Source of the DNA: Pelobates cultripes
Lineage: Eukaryota > Chordata > Amphibia > Anura > Pelobatidae
DNA length: 64,000 nucleotides
Reading direction: 5' to 3'
Assembly (NCBI GenBank): GCA_933207985.1
Contig: OW240913.1
Coordinates: forward strand, 275,716,431-275,780,430
Under the pieces are notes generated by a model. It was not told where the DNA came from, searched no databases, and worked only from the letters and a program-made list of their open reading frames with translations. The translations under genes were made by a program, and so were the position numbers. This document shows, one piece after another, positions 36,508 to 48,307 of this stretch (position 1 is the first letter of the stretch; each line of letters begins with the position of its first letter).

Positions 36508-37029
36508 TAAACATTGGAGTTTATTCACTAAACAACAAGGTGTAGTGAACTGATAAACAAATTACAACATTTAGGTTAACTTAGCCAATTTCTTATAGCT
36601 GCTTTTAAGAATGTTTAGAAATGTGCCTAAATTTTGCAAGTCCATTCTCATTTCAGTCCTCTACTGTATGTTCCTTGTTTAACGTAAATTCATATAGTGG
36701 TTATAAACTACATTAAGTCAAATTGATGTAGATGAATAAACTCTTTTGCCTGTTCCAGAACCTATATCTTCTTCCAGGTATTTCACTATGAAGGCTATAA
36801 TTATTTTTAACATTATATTATATTATTTCTGTTAACATCTAATCCGAAAATTTTCTCTAAAATTTGATACAGTTGTTTTTTTGTTTGATTGTTTTTTTCT
36901 TCATCCCGATTTCAACTTTTGCATTGATAGCTTGAGCATTGTGTGAGACGATATGATGTCAAAATATAAAGAAATTGGAATTATTTCAATGCAGAATGCC
37001 AATGGATCAAATTCACTTGGAAAATGTTA
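36508..37029. other. No gene recognised
   Basis: AT-rich DNA between a TTAA element and a solo LTR. No feature supported. Confidence 0.55.
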
Positions 37030-37034
37030 ATTAC

Positions 37035-38015
37035 TGTGGCGAAACCGGCCTCGCCACGTGTCTTTGGAGGGGGCTGCTTGCCCGCCTCTTGCCTTTGGAC
37101 TATGGACCAGACTTTATGTGAAGGTATTAACCCAGATAGCTATGCCATGGAGCCCATTCGTGTAGTTAAAGACTTCGGCTCCATGGCAATTGAACTGTGT
37201 GAATAGGATCTGAGCGCTATTTGGTAGTTTTGTGCGCTCAGATCCCAGCTATCTTGGGATATGTGACATGTCTGTGTTTTATGTGTAAATGTGACTTTAT
37301 GTATTTTAAAGTGTTTTGTGTCTTTTTGCAACCATGTGCTTAATGGAGTCTTGTGTCTGTCCTGGGAGATAATTGAATTACTTATCTCCAGGATAGAAGA
37401 CTCTGAAACTGGTTTGGGCTAGAAAGCCATGCTTCATTTAGTCACAAAGGACTTTTTACTAACTTTTGAACCCCTTGTCTGATTTGTGCCATTTTTGAAT
37501 ATGTTGTTCCCCTGAATGGATTGATTGTGAATATGTAATTTTATGTGAATGTGATGTATGGTTTTGGAGTTATGAAAGTTGGGTAGAAAGTATGTTTTAA
37601 CTGTATGTATAATTGAGGTTCCTCTCAGGATAAGGGGAGGGAATATGTGGGATGTAACTGTGATGTGATTGGTTGTTTTGTAACGCCCTGTGGGCTGTAC
37701 TATGTTTGTGGATTGGGAATAAAAGAGACTGTATGTGACAGTACAGGGAGTTCCTGCTTAACCCTCAAAGTGAAGTGTCGCCTCATTATTGGGGGAAGGA
37801 TTTATTGTATGCTGTTCCAGTTTGACTGCTAGGAGAGTAAACCTATTCGTATGGTTCCTATTCAACTGTCTACAGCATTCATATGTTTGAGAGGATTCAT
37901 ATGCTGCTACGGTTCGGTGGTTGTGGTGTCTGCTGCAGTGCTTGGAGTCCTCAGGAAGCGCTAGGAGCATCCTTCAACGGAGGTACCCAGTCGGGGTGCC
38001 AGGCGATCCGTTACA
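37035..38015 (+). mobile_element. Solo LTR of a Ty3/gypsy-type retrotransposon
   Basis: Begins TGTGGCGAAACCGGCC and ends GGCGATCCGTTACA, so it has TG...CA ends. The 5-bp ATTAC duplication flanks it at 37030-37034 and 38016-38020. An AATAAAAGAGACTG signal at about 37718 supports the plus orientation. No internal region remains, as after recombination between two LTRs. The same family occurs at 59935-60979 (minus) and 9255-9494 (fragment). Open frames inside are not genes. Confidence 0.93.
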
Positions 38016-38295
38016 ATTACATTTTAAAAATTCCAAAATGCCCCAAGAAAAAGGTGCAAACATTAAGTTTAACATCCACATATGGCATTGAAAAGGGCTG
38101 TGTAACAAACACACGCTGATTTTTCTTCACTAAAGACACAAGATATGTTTAAAAATCTAAAATAACTGCGTCTCACACCTTCACTCAATAATATATTAAT
38201 ATTCAAAATATTTTTGTAAACTATTAATTGATTAAATATAACCCTTTAGGCACTTGCTTATGAATTTCTGTTTTCATACAATATGTATATACCTT

Positions 38296-38476
38296 GAACA
38301 AAGGATACAGGTAGCGTCAAAATAAATACAATATTGTGGTAAGTAATCAAAAAAGGTTAGAAAGATAAAAATGTCATTTTGAGTTTTTAAAAGTCTTCAG
38401 ATGTTAAATTAGATGTCTCCGGAGTGGTATCACACATCAATGGAATATGCAAAAGAGAAAATAGGAGACCAATAGT
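38296..38476 (-). repeat. Inverted copy of the Penelope-like 5' region
   Basis: Reverse complement of about 41419-41601 with scattered differences. Landmarks are AAAGGATACAGGTAGCG, GTCTCCGGAGTGGTATCACA and AATAGGAGACCAAT. Penelope-like elements often carry a partial inverted copy upstream of the main copy. Confidence 0.88.
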
Positions 38477-38778
38477 GCAATATTGTAAGTCTATGAACTA
38501 TAGACAACATAGAAATAAAAATTGCCAACTCACGTTTTTCAAAGCTATAACCAGCTCTCGGTAAAACAGCTTGAAGTGGTATTTCAAGTCCCCATTTGTA
38601 GGATATCCCTCAAACGGTAAGTGTATTGTAGTTTATATGCAAGTAAAGAAAAAGAAGGCCCATAGTGCTCTCCATATTTGCAAATAAGTAGTAGTAAAAT
38701 GAAATGTACTTACAATTTTGAGAGCAGACAAACCGCTCTATGTTAACAGCATGGGTGGAACAATCCCCACCTAGGATA

Positions 38779-38878
38779 NNNNNNNNNNNNNNNNNNNNNN
38801 NNNNNNNNNNNNNNNNNNNNNNNNNNNNNNNNNNNNNNNNNNNNNNNNNNNNNNNNNNNNNNNNNNNNNNNNNNNNNN
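38779..38878. other. Assembly gap (100 N)
   Basis: Exactly 100 unknown bases, the usual arbitrary gap size. True length is unknown, and the sequence on the two sides may not be adjacent. Confidence 0.99.
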
Positions 38879-40745
38879 CTTTTGCTGATGGACTTGATGT
38901 GTATGGGAAATAGGTTGCGCCAGGTACAGATAAAATAAAAACTAAATAAAAGTATAAAAGACTGCCCCTGTGGGGATATTTATGGGATAATAATAGTAAC
39001 AGTGAGAATTGCCCACTAATTCAATTCTCAGATCCCAAAGAACGTTTATCGTAAGTGAAAGTATTTCATATAATTAATATCACAATGTATAAAAATAGAT
39101 TTTATTTATGATAACCAATAATTAACAAATAATATTATGTAACATGCATAACAATAATCAATGAATATCCAGTACAAAATAATATGCAATACAAAGAAAT
39201 GGGTATTACGTTTCAATGGCTAAAACGCATTTCCTGTCAAGAATTCTGACGATTTATGAGGTATCTTTAACACAGGCTGAAAGTGAAACTTTTCACACAG
39301 AGAACAGAATTCCTCAGAGTGCAGCGTAAGGTCGTAAAGTTTAGCAGACAGTTAGAATAACCCTTTCAATGCTGGCTAGATCTCCTAGGTAATTAAGATC
39401 TATTCTTATGTAATTTTTAAATAAAATAACATTTAAACCAGTTTAAATTCATTTTCTTAAACCATCCAATAAGAGAATCTACATATTATATAAGCAGATT
39501 TTAATTTGTCTAAAAGATATCTATCTTAATTTAGAGCAAATCAATACACCTGGATAAAAACAGCGGTATGCTAACACGTGATAATATCACATCAATATAT
39601 AATTATTCTTAATTCCACCTGCAGAATGGAATGTTTATAACTATATATTCTTAGTTAACTAAGATTTCTTAATATGGAAATCTGACCGTGCTTTATCCAG
39701 TCATATATAATGCTATTAATATAATTTAATTAATTTAATTAATTAAATGAAACCAGTATAATTACCAGTTGAGTAGATATTTCATCCGATTGGTAGTCTC
39801 TCTGCATGGAGGTGTTGTTTAGAAAGTCAGTAAATTCTAAGTGTTAGAGTTTTAGGAGTAGAGTGTTAGTCTCAGATGTTGTCCGAGTTGGAATCCCCAA
39901 ACTTCCAATTCCTCTCTCCTCTCCTTTGCATATCTTGCATCTGCCTCCTCTCCTGTATCTCTTGTATCTTTTTTTATCTTCCCTTTGTCTTAACTTTTAA
40001 AGGGCCAGACTCTCTGTACGTCATCAGTTGATAACCCAATAGAAGCACTAGAGGTGTGGTTATCTTCCAGATCGCAATTTAGGTATTTAGTCTGTAGAGG
40101 GCAGTCTTGTCCCACTAAACATACCTATCCAGGAAAGAGTTAACTTTTCCTGGTGGCTATTTTGACGTCATTTTGGCCTATCTAGATAGTGGCTATAACT
40201 TACGTATCCTTCAAAGATCAAAGGGGTTCTTAAATTTTGTCCAGACTATGTATCTGCAAATCTGCCATAATTTCTGATATGACAGATCATGAACTAAGTT
40301 TACCCTTTTCCATACAATGGTACCTTATATATATAGACAGTTAAATATTAAATTATTTAATCTTCTCTGTCACAATTGTCTGGGTTTAGATTTGATTATA
40401 TTCCATTAGCATTAGACAGTCTGTCCAACCCCCTTCCTTATCACTTGGCTTGTATATACTATGCATTCCTCAGCTCTGGGAAAGTGGTTAGCTTACAGAT
40501 AGAAATATAGTGTCTTTCTGTTAACTTGAAATAACAAAATGGAGTCTGGTCTGTTCAGAGTGACTCAGAATATACACTTTTAGTTTCTATCATAGCACAA
40601 AATGTCTGCCAATATAAATACTCTGACACCCCAAAGCAAATAGGTAGTCTAAAAATCTTACTTTTATTTAAACAAATAATAATAAAATCATAACGCGTTT
40701 CACCCTACTAGGCTTCTTCAAGTGAGATAAAACATATACCTGGCA
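38879..40745 (-). mobile_element. Penelope-like non-coding remnants, minus strand
   Basis: Two ribozyme-like motifs in minus orientation mark this stretch. One at 39207-39241 reads CTTGACAGG...CATTGAAACGT; the other at 40680-40735 has GAAACGCGTT preceded by TTGAAGAAGCC. They resemble the terminal regions of two PLE families. The rest is AT-rich with no RT frame. An imperfect AATTAATTTAATT run lies near 39722-39745. The extent is inferred. Confidence 0.5.
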
Positions 40746-40779
40746 GCTTGGGTTTATATAGGAGACTTAATGACATAAC

Positions 40780-41720
40780 ATTTTTTAATTTTGGCGCCAA
40801 AATGTTTTTTTTTGTTTTTTTGTTCTTAAAGGACCACTATAGTGCCAGGAAAACAAACTCGTTTTTCTGGCACTATAGTGCCCTGAGGGTGCCCCCACCC
40901 TCAAGGTCCCACTCCCGTGGCCCTTACCTTTTTTCCAGCGCCGGGCTTCCATGGTGCTGGGACTTTCCTCCCTCTTCTGACGTCACCGGCTGAATGCGCA
41001 TGCGCGGCAAGAGCCGCGCACGCATTTAGCCAGTCCATAGGAAAGCATTGTCAATGCTTTCCTATGGACGCTGGTGTCTTCTCACTGTGAAAAATCACAG
41101 TGAGAAGCGCGGAAGTGCCTCTAGCGGCAGGCAATGAGACAGCCACTAGAGGCTGGATTAACCCATGGGTAAACATAGCAATTTCTCTGAAACTGGTAAT
41201 ATTTACAGCAGAAAGGGTTAATCCTAGATGGACCAGGCACCCAGACCACTTCATTAAGCTGAAGTGATCTGGGTTCCTATAGTGGTCCTTTAATAAGATT
41301 ATTCCCGAGAAGCCCAACATCATATTTAGAGGTGCTCCAAATTTTAAAACCCTTCTCACAAAAATTTTTACTAAAAATAAGCAATCTAAAATCTCCACTT
41401 TAATTAATTTAAAAAAATTGGTCTCCTATTTCTCTTTTGCATATGCCATTGATGTGTGATACCACTCTGGAGACATCTTATTCAACATTTGAAGACTTTT
41501 AAAAGCTCAAAAGGTCATTTTTATCTTTTACTTGGTACCTTTTTTGATTACTAACCACAATATTATATTTATTTTGGCGCTACCTGTATCCTTTGTTCTG
41601 TTTGTTCGATTTATCCTTGAAGGTTTTGAGGGTTACCTTCTGTAAAATCTTGTGCTTTTCTTCTTGTCTTCTGGTTTATTGATATATACGTCTTTTGTAT
41701 ATATAGTCTTGGGCCAAATG
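40780..41720 (+). mobile_element. Penelope-like element fragment: RT end plus 5' region, split by a MITE
   Basis: On the plus strand 41290-41400 encodes NKIIPEKPNIIFRGAPNFKT and LTKIFTKNKQSKISTL, the conserved end of Penelope RT, also present at 59755-59880. It is followed at 41401-41720 by the non-coding region that leads, past the hAT insertion, into the main PLE ORF. A partial copy immediately upstream of a full copy is the tandem arrangement typical of PLEs. A MITE (40830-41289) interrupts it at a TTAA. Confidence 0.78.
40830..41289. mobile_element. TTAA-flanked MITE, 460 bp
   Basis: TTAA at 40826-40829 and 41290-41293. The inverted ends are AGGACCACTATAGTG and CTATAGTGGTCCT. A second hairpin (GTTTTTCTGGCACTATAGTG) lies near the left end, and a 21-bp palindromic stem around GAAAGCATTGTCAATGCTTTC spans 41042-41062. 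Removing it rejoins a TTCTTAATAA.ATTATTCCC sequence that matches the PLE coding region at 59767-59783. Confidence 0.92.
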
Positions 41721-42094
41721 CTCGCCACTAGAGTTGAGTGAACCCGGACTGTAAAGTTCGGGTTCGTACCGAACATTACGGTTTTTGACCCCGGACCCGA
41801 ACACGGACATATCACTGTATATTCGGATTGTAGTTCGGTGTTCGGCCATTTAATCGAGTGTTTTGAAAGGCTGCAGGGCAGCCAATCAACAAGCTTTTGA
41901 CTTGTGTGCCCTTAGAAGCCATCACAGCCATGCCTACTAATGGCATGGCTGTGATTGGCCAGTGCAGCATGTGACCCAGCCTCTATATATAAGCTGGAGT
42001 CGCGTAGCACCGCACGCACATGACGTCTTAATAGTGTAGGGAGAGGGTGCTGCAGCTGTGAGGGACAACTTAGGAAAGAATTCTGCAAACTAGT

Positions 42095-43145
42095 ACATTA
42101 GTGGGGTGCACTTCATATCTGTGAGTCAAATAGAAGCTTCAAATACCGCGGTTACATCAGAGTTTTAAAAAGTCTTTTTTTTTGGTGCTAAATAATACAT
42201 TAGTTGGATAGTACATTAGTGGGGTGCACTTCATATCTGAAAGTCAAATAGAATCGTCAAATATTGCTGTCACATTGCAGTTTTAAAACTTAAATTTTTT
42301 TGGGTGCTAAAGAGTACATTAGTGGGGTGCACTTCATATCTGAGAGTCAAATAGAAGCATCAAATACTGCTGTCACATTGCAGTTTTAAAACGTAACATT
42401 TTTTGGGAGCTAAACTGCTAAATAGTATTTTAGTGGGGTACACTTCATATCTGAGAATCAAATAGAAGCGTCAAATACTGCTGTCACATTGCAGTTTTAA
42501 AACTTTAAATTTTTCGGGTGCTAAAAAGTACATTAGTGGGGTGAACTTCATATCTGAGAGTCAAATAGAAGCGTCAAATACTGCTGTCACATTTCAGTTT
42601 TAAAACGAAAATTTTTTGGGGTGCTAAACTGCTAAATAGTATTTTAGTGGGGTACACTTCATATCTGAGAATCAAATAGAAGCGTCAAATACTGCTGTCA
42701 CATTGCAGTTTTAAAACTTTCAATTTTTTGGGAGCTAAAAAGTACATTAGTGGGGTGCACTTCATATCTGAGAGTCAAATAGAAGCGTCAAATACTGCTG
42801 TCACATTGCTAAACTGCTAAATTGCTAAAATGGGTGCTAAACTGCTAAATAGTATTTTAGAGGGGTGCACTTCATAGAAGTGTCAGATAGTGCGCTTACA
42901 GCGCAGTTGTAAACATTCTAATTGTTTTGGTACTAAACTGCTAAATAGTACATTTTGGGGCCTGCTCTTTATATCTGAGAGTCAAATAGAAGCGTCTAAT
43001 AGTGTGCTTACAGCGCAGTGGTAAACATTCTTATTTTCTGGGTGCTAATCTGCTAAATAGTACATTTTGGGGCATGCACTTCATATCTGACAGTCAAATA
43101 GAAGCATCTAATAGTGCGCTTACAGCGCAGTGGTAAACATTCTAA
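42095..43145. repeat. Tandem array inside hAT A, about 10 units
   Basis: Units of about 100-120 bp based on TAGTGGGGTGCACTTCATAT, CTGAGAGTCAAATAGAAGCG and CACATTGCAGTTTTAAAAC. Copies of CTTCATATCTG lie near 42110, 42228, 42330, 42446, 42547, 42658 and 42759, with diverged units to 43145. More units surround the insertion at 43282-43663. Confidence 0.93.
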
Positions 43146-43281
43146 TTGAAAGAGAAAAGAAAAGAGTAGAACCATAAGCTCCTAAATGGAAGAATAATTA
43201 ATGAAAAGGAGTCCCTACCTTTAATAATCCTAACAATAAATTTTGGGGCCTGCTCTTCATATCTGAGAGTCAAATAGAAGC

Positions 43282-43663
43282 ATGCTTTGTATTTTATATA
43301 CTGTTTATACTGCACAATTATCTCTGAGGAAGTCCAATTTGTATGGACGAAACGCGTTAGATTGCAGTACCTTTTATATTTAATTTATTGATTTTTGATT
43401 AAGGCTTGTTAGTGCCTTTAATAATAAAAGGATTTTTTATATTTTACTGGCATACTCCCATTTCTTGGAAGACAGAGCAACCTATCCGTGGAGGGTGAAC
43501 GTTACTACAGCCCTATGTGGGCTTAAAGGCGCACTATTCATCACTATTTTGTGAGTGCAATCATTGTGGGTTATATTTTATTATTGTGATTGTACTTCAC
43601 TATGTGCTATGTATTCTTGTGTTTTTTAGTTATTCAGCTGTATCCCAATTTTGTTCATTCACA
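43282..43663 (+). mobile_element. 382-bp hammerhead-bearing short PLE-type insertion
   Basis: Flanked by AGTCAAATAGAAGC at 43268-43281 and 43664-43677. The host array normally has one such motif per unit of about 110 bp, and the intervening DNA is unlike the array, so this fits an insertion with a 14-bp target duplication. It has a hammerhead (43310-43367), an AATAATAAAAGG signal near 43422 and no RT. It looks like a mobile PLE terminal region without its gene. Confidence 0.72.
43310..43367 (+). ncRNA. Type-I hammerhead ribozyme motif
   Basis: The core is CTGAGGA at 43324-43330, a valid CUGANGA. Helix II is GTCC/GGAC (43332-43335 and 43345-43348) with a 9-nt loop. GAAA is at 43349-43352, then CGCGT and T at 43358 as the cleavage position. 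Helix I forms from CTGC/GCAG, AAT/ATT and TCT/AGA between 43310-43323 and 43359-43367, with two 2-nt bulges on the 5' side. The same extra A (43331) before helix II is present, and ACGCGT again allows dimerisation. Confidence 0.75.
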
Positions 43664-43859
43664 AGTCAAATAGAAGCGTCTAATAGTGCGGTTACATCGC
43701 ACTTTCAAAAATTATCATTTTTTGAGTGCTTAATAGTACATTTGCGGCCTGCGGTGCATTTCTTGCAGTCCAATAAACGGAAAAAAATTGTTGACTGTTG
43801 GCGGTTACATTGTCGCCTGACATAAAACATCTGTTAGTTTGGTGGGTGAACGCAAAGAA

Positions 43860-44560
43860 TGAGGAGAGCGTCAAATAAGGGACATGGCCCTGGTCGTGGT
43901 GCTTCTGGTGTTGGTGGAATCCCTGTTGCAAGGAGAGGACGGGGTCGATCTGTGCCAGCTACACGCACAATTGAAACACCTTCCTCATGTGCGAGTATGT
44001 GACAGAACCTTCAGCATTATTTGATAGGCCTGAATACCTCTCTACGAATGGTGAGGCCAGAACAAGTACAGGCGATAGAAGATGGGATGGCTGACAGTGC
44101 CTCCAGTTCCTGCACATTGTCTCCCAACCAGTGCCCTGCTGAAAACTCAAAGTTGGCACCTGCAGCCCATGGCCATCTGTCTATCACCTCACCCCCTTGC
44201 AAATTACCCAAGCAGTCAGGGCCACAAGTCATGCAGCAGTCTCTTATGCTTTTTGATGACTGTGCTGGCGGGGTTTCTATGGGCCATCCACCTAGCCCTG
44301 CCCCAGAAGTGGAAGGGATTGAATGCACTGATGCACAACCACTTATGTGTGAGGATGTGGACATGCAAGGACCACTGCAGCACGTCTCTGATTATGACGA
44401 AACACAGGTGCCAACTGCAGTGTGCAGACCGGCAAGGGAGGCAGGGTTGAGGAGTGGGTGGAAGATGATGTGGAGGATGATGAGTCCTAGACCACACATG
44501 GAATGAAGATCATGCGAGTGGCGTGTCCAGTTTGGAGGAAGAGGTGGTGGTCGCACAGAT
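43860..44560 (+). pseudogene. hAT A transposase, N-terminal remnant
   Basis: Begins near 43860 with a basic stretch (MRRASNKGHGPGRGASGVGG) and continues, after stops and shifts, as the 161-codon frame at 44021-44506. Pro/Ser-rich text and an acidic segment (WNEDHASGVSSLEEEVVVAQ in a neighbouring frame near 44500) follow. Such low-complexity N-termini precede the DNA-binding and RNase H-like core in some hAT proteins; that core is absent here. A run of CTCCTC triplets (44607-44631) follows. Assignment rests largely on position in a hAT element. Confidence 0.5.
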
Positions 44561-45765
44561 ATTTTGGGGGCTACCCCAATTAAAAAAAAAAAACAGTGTT
44601 GGCTACCTCCTCCTCCTCCTCCTCCTCCACTGCCTCTTCCACCTACACTGCCACAGTCACCGCCTCCTCAACCTATGGGTCACTTAGTATAAACTATGTA
44701 CACATTAGCAGAGGCTTGTGAAGGCCTTTTCTCCATGCATCAGGAGTTGAGCTCAGTTTGAACAATGAAAGAGAATACCCTGCACTCCAACCCTCTCTCA
44801 AATGGATAATTCTGGTGATCCTCCTGACAGCCATGCTTTTGATTTCGATTTATGTTCTTCCAAAGCTAAAATCAAAGATTCCATCTAGTTCTATTTTGTG
44901 GCTCAGCTGTATTTTAAATTTTTAGGTATTTTATGTTATTTTAAGTGATTTCCCTATCCACATTTGTTTGCAGGGCACTTGTCCTACTCTTACCCCCATT
45001 TTACTTCCTTTTGCAGCTCTCTAGCCCTTTCCAGGATTTTTTTAGAGGCATTTTTGTGGCCAAATGTTCGGGTCCCCATTGACTTCAATGGGGTTCGGGT
45101 TTGGGGTCAAGTTCGTGGTCAAGTTCGGCTTGGGGTCAAGTTCGTGGTCAAGTTCGTTCCTGAACCCGGACTTTTTTTCAAAGTTTGGCTGAACCCGTCG
45201 GACCCGAACATCCAGGTGTCCGCTCAACGCTACTCGCCACATTAATATATGTCTATATTAATGAAAAGTACTAATACGCAATCTAACTTATGGTTTCTTC
45301 AGATTTTTTTCTTAGTTACTGATACATAATAAAACAACAAAGGATGTTACAGGATAATGGACGTTCAACAGCAGATAGTAATTGCAGGACCCGTGAAGGG
45401 AGAGTTACATCGTTGTACAGGAAATTGAACCTCATGTCCCTTTGTTCAGTTACTATATACATGTGCCCATACTGACGTCAGAGTTTAACTCTAGCCATAT
45501 AAGGACAAGACCTCCAACTTACATTCCAGAGCTCTCATACAAGAAAACCATTGCGACTTATCGATAACATCTGTTAATTATGCCAATCCAGACATCCATA
45601 TATAATCAATAGAAACATAGAATATGCAATATTCTGCACCTCCTTTTCAGGTGTGCAGCCCCCTTGTGATCAGTTATTGTAGCGCTGTTACACCCTTGCT
45701 TTTTGTGATCTATACCATAAATTTCCCTATGGTTCTAACTGCTTATATTTCAGATCACATTTACC

Positions 45766-47575
45766 ATGTTTATCTATGATTTTAGTAACAATCACACGAT
45801 AAATATTAATGATGTTTTTGATAAAGGTGACCATAGTCCCATCTGTTTTAGACCACCATCTTTTAGTCAACAACAGCTCTTTCTAAAGTTGGAAAAAGCT
45901 CTAACCAAGGAAATAAAATTCAAATGGGAAATTGCAACTTTTAAAAAATATATTGATGAAAGAATCATTCCCAGCGGTGTAAGGTTGTTTAAACACCCTA
46001 CTTCAGACCAAGAAGACGAAGAATTCATGAACGAATGGTACAGTAAACTTGAATCCTGTACATTCGGTCTCATGGACACATTAATTATTAAGAAAAGTAA
46101 AAAATTATCTATTTTAGGCAAAGAAATGAATGATCTAAAAAAGAAAAACTTACACCATACATTGACACACCGGTATTCAAACAAAATGTGATTCTTATTC
46201 AAAATAAGATCGAAAAGGTAAAAATGGACACTAAACATATAAAGGTGAAAAAATATGTTTGAGACAAACATGATTATTCAAATAATCAAATCAGAATGTA
46301 CCACCAAAAAAAAACAACAATGATCCTCTTGATTATAATACTATGAGTATTCCATTAAATCACCATACCAAACCACTTACTCACTTGCAAAGATATGACC
46401 CTCCACCGAGATATCATTCGCAAAATCCAAGTTTCCCCCACATCACTATCAGAATCTCCAACCACTAAAAGATCTCCAATATGGTCACCACATGTCACAA
46501 TAAAACAATCAAATTTCACATGCGAATGACACACAAACAAAAGTATATAAAAATGTATCTCCAAGACCTCAAAGGACCAGATATGCACACAACCATTATG
46601 ATTACACTAACCAACCAAGATCACATACTTTGTATACTCACCCAAACCAATATCAACTCTCGTCAATTGACTCAGAAGCTGACACAGAGGATAATTTTTT
46701 AGAAATCAGATCCAACCACAACCCCTACCCATTAACATTTCAACAACTAAGAGTAAGGAAAAGATGCCTAACTTTAGAGGAAGGAGAGGTGGAAGAAGAA
46801 ACAAAAAGAGAAAGATTAGGGGAATAGACAATATAAAAGCTGAAAAAGCTAGGTATTTTCAACCTATCCCAAAAAACACTTTCCTCTACCCAAATAGCTA
46901 TCTTAAGCAAGGGATTAAAATTTGCCCCAACTAACCCTTTTAAACCTTTTAGGCTTTCAGGCATATTCCTTCACCAAACCTAGAACTAACAGACATGCAA
47001 GCTGCTACTAATACTTCTCCATTTGTTATAAATACAAATCTAAAACCAAAATCTAAATTTTATCCTCCCAATTTTAAATCAATTCCCTTTTGAAAAACTT
47101 GTTTTAAAAGATTTTAATAAAATAAAAAATAACAAATCAGATAAACTTAATCTCAACTATAAAGAAAGACAGGCCTTTAATGAATTACAATCAGATGAAG
47201 AGATAATCATAAAACCAGCAGATAAGGGAGGAGGCCTTGTTATCCTTTCAAAAGAAATGTAGATAGAGGAAGCTTTCAGATAATTAAACGATACCAATGT
47301 TTATGAAAAACTAACCAAAGACCCCAGCCCTCATATAAAAAATATTCTAAACAATTATCTAACCAAAGGAAGTAATCTTAATATTCCGAACAAACAAGAA
47401 TACAATTGTCTAAATAAAATGTATCCCAAGATCCTGGTTAGTTATATTTTTTACCCAAAATACACAAAAATGAATCTTGTCCTCCTGGTCATCCTATCAT
47501 TTCAGGATTTAACTCTATTTTATCTAATTTATCAGAATATATTGATACTTTACTCCACAGCCGCAGTTTAGAAAT
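45766..47575 (+). pseudogene. Penelope-like polyprotein, N-terminal and early RT region
   Basis: The first frame (45766-46191) begins FIYDFSNNHT and has HSPICFRPPSF then a charged helical region. After frameshifts comes FNLSQKTLSSTQIAILSKGL and KFAPTNPF (about 46855-46940), the conserved block ahead of PLE RT. Next are IIIKPADKGGGLVILSKEM (about 47205-47262), NDTNVYEKLTKDP (about 47287) and pieces equal to FYLPKIHKN and PPGHPIISGFNS (about 47447-47515). These are RT fingers motifs. Several frameshifts and stops; inactive. Confidence 0.85.
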
Positions 47576-48306
47576 TGCCCTTCAAATTTGAGCTGGCTAG
47601 AGTGGAGTTTCAATGAATGTCAATGGACGGTGTGAGTTGCAAACAAATGGTCATATCGTGAAAACTATCAGGACTATGGCTTAGCCGTGGACATTTTTAG
47701 TGGCAGCAGGGATAGCTGAACGTTTTGATATAAGATTTGTGTAGGTGGGCTTGAAAATGAGGGAGTGGTGGCAGTTTAGAAATCATGTCCTGATTTTTCA
47801 ACTTTTGCCAGCTCCCACTCTAGTTTTGAACATTTTGCCATTCATTCCTAAGGGACCAATTTCACCACAAGAACGATGATATTCTGTGGACCATTCGGCC
47901 AAATGTTCCACAAAGTAATAGCACACCAATCGGGAACAATCCGCACGTTTCGGTATATTACTGTCTATGTAGTGTAAAAACTGTGGGAGGAGTTAGGGTG
48001 GTAAATTTGGCTATAATAAGAATAATAATAATATATATGTGAGATAACATTAAGTAGTCTTGCTATGCAAGAACACTTAATAATAATAATAATAATAATA
48101 ATAATATATATGTGAGATAACATTACGTGGTCTTGCTATGCAAGAACACTTAATAACTAGAAAAGCTACAATTTCTGGGGAAATTGTGTGAAGTGTTCTT
48201 GCCTCCACCAGTAGTCTACAACTGGAGTGGGCAGAGTAACTGTTATTATTTATTTATATAGCACATTTAATTGCAACGTTGTTGCCCAAAGTGCTTCACA
48301 GTTACA
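47576..48306. mobile_element. Unclassified repeat inserted in the PLE
   Basis: Non-coding DNA that replaces the PLE frame. It contains a direct duplication of about 68 bp (about 48018-48085 and 48086-48153) centred on ATATATATGTGAGATAACAT and CTTGCTATGCAAGAACACTT, with an expanded AAT run between the copies. Near 48245-48300 lies a TTATTTATATAGCAC...AGTGCTTCACAGTTAC segment that resembles a common SINE/LINE tail. I could not define its ends or family. Confidence 0.45.
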
Positions 48307-48307
48307 T

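Larger units (their letters stand above)
41729..45232 (+). mobile_element. hAT-type transposon A, 3.5 kb
   Basis: The 8-bp CTCGCCAC flanks it exactly (41721-41728 and 45233-45240), the hAT signature. Ends are TAGAGTTGAGTGAACCCGG and, reversed, TAGCGTTGAGCGGACACC; subterminal TTCGGGTTCG-type motifs recur at both ends. It holds a tandem array (about 42095-43145), a short PLE-type insertion (43282-43663) and a transposase N-terminal remnant (43860-44560). No catalytic core is visible, so it is non-autonomous. Confidence 0.92.

Noticed and set aside
37024..38119. Short open frames within the solo LTR
   Set aside because: They overlap LTR landmarks (TG/CA ends, polyadenylation signal) and show no protein domain.
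42095..43145. Centromeric satellite
   Set aside because: The array lies wholly between hAT ends with an exact 8-bp target duplication and has only about ten units.
44021..44506. Independent host gene of 161 codons
   Set aside because: It lies inside hAT A, is low in complexity, and needs frameshifts to extend; a transposase N-terminus is the simpler reading.
47576..48306. tRNA- or snRNA-derived SINE head
   Set aside because: I could not find A and B box promoter motifs at proper spacing or a tRNA fold, so only an unclassified repeat is supported.
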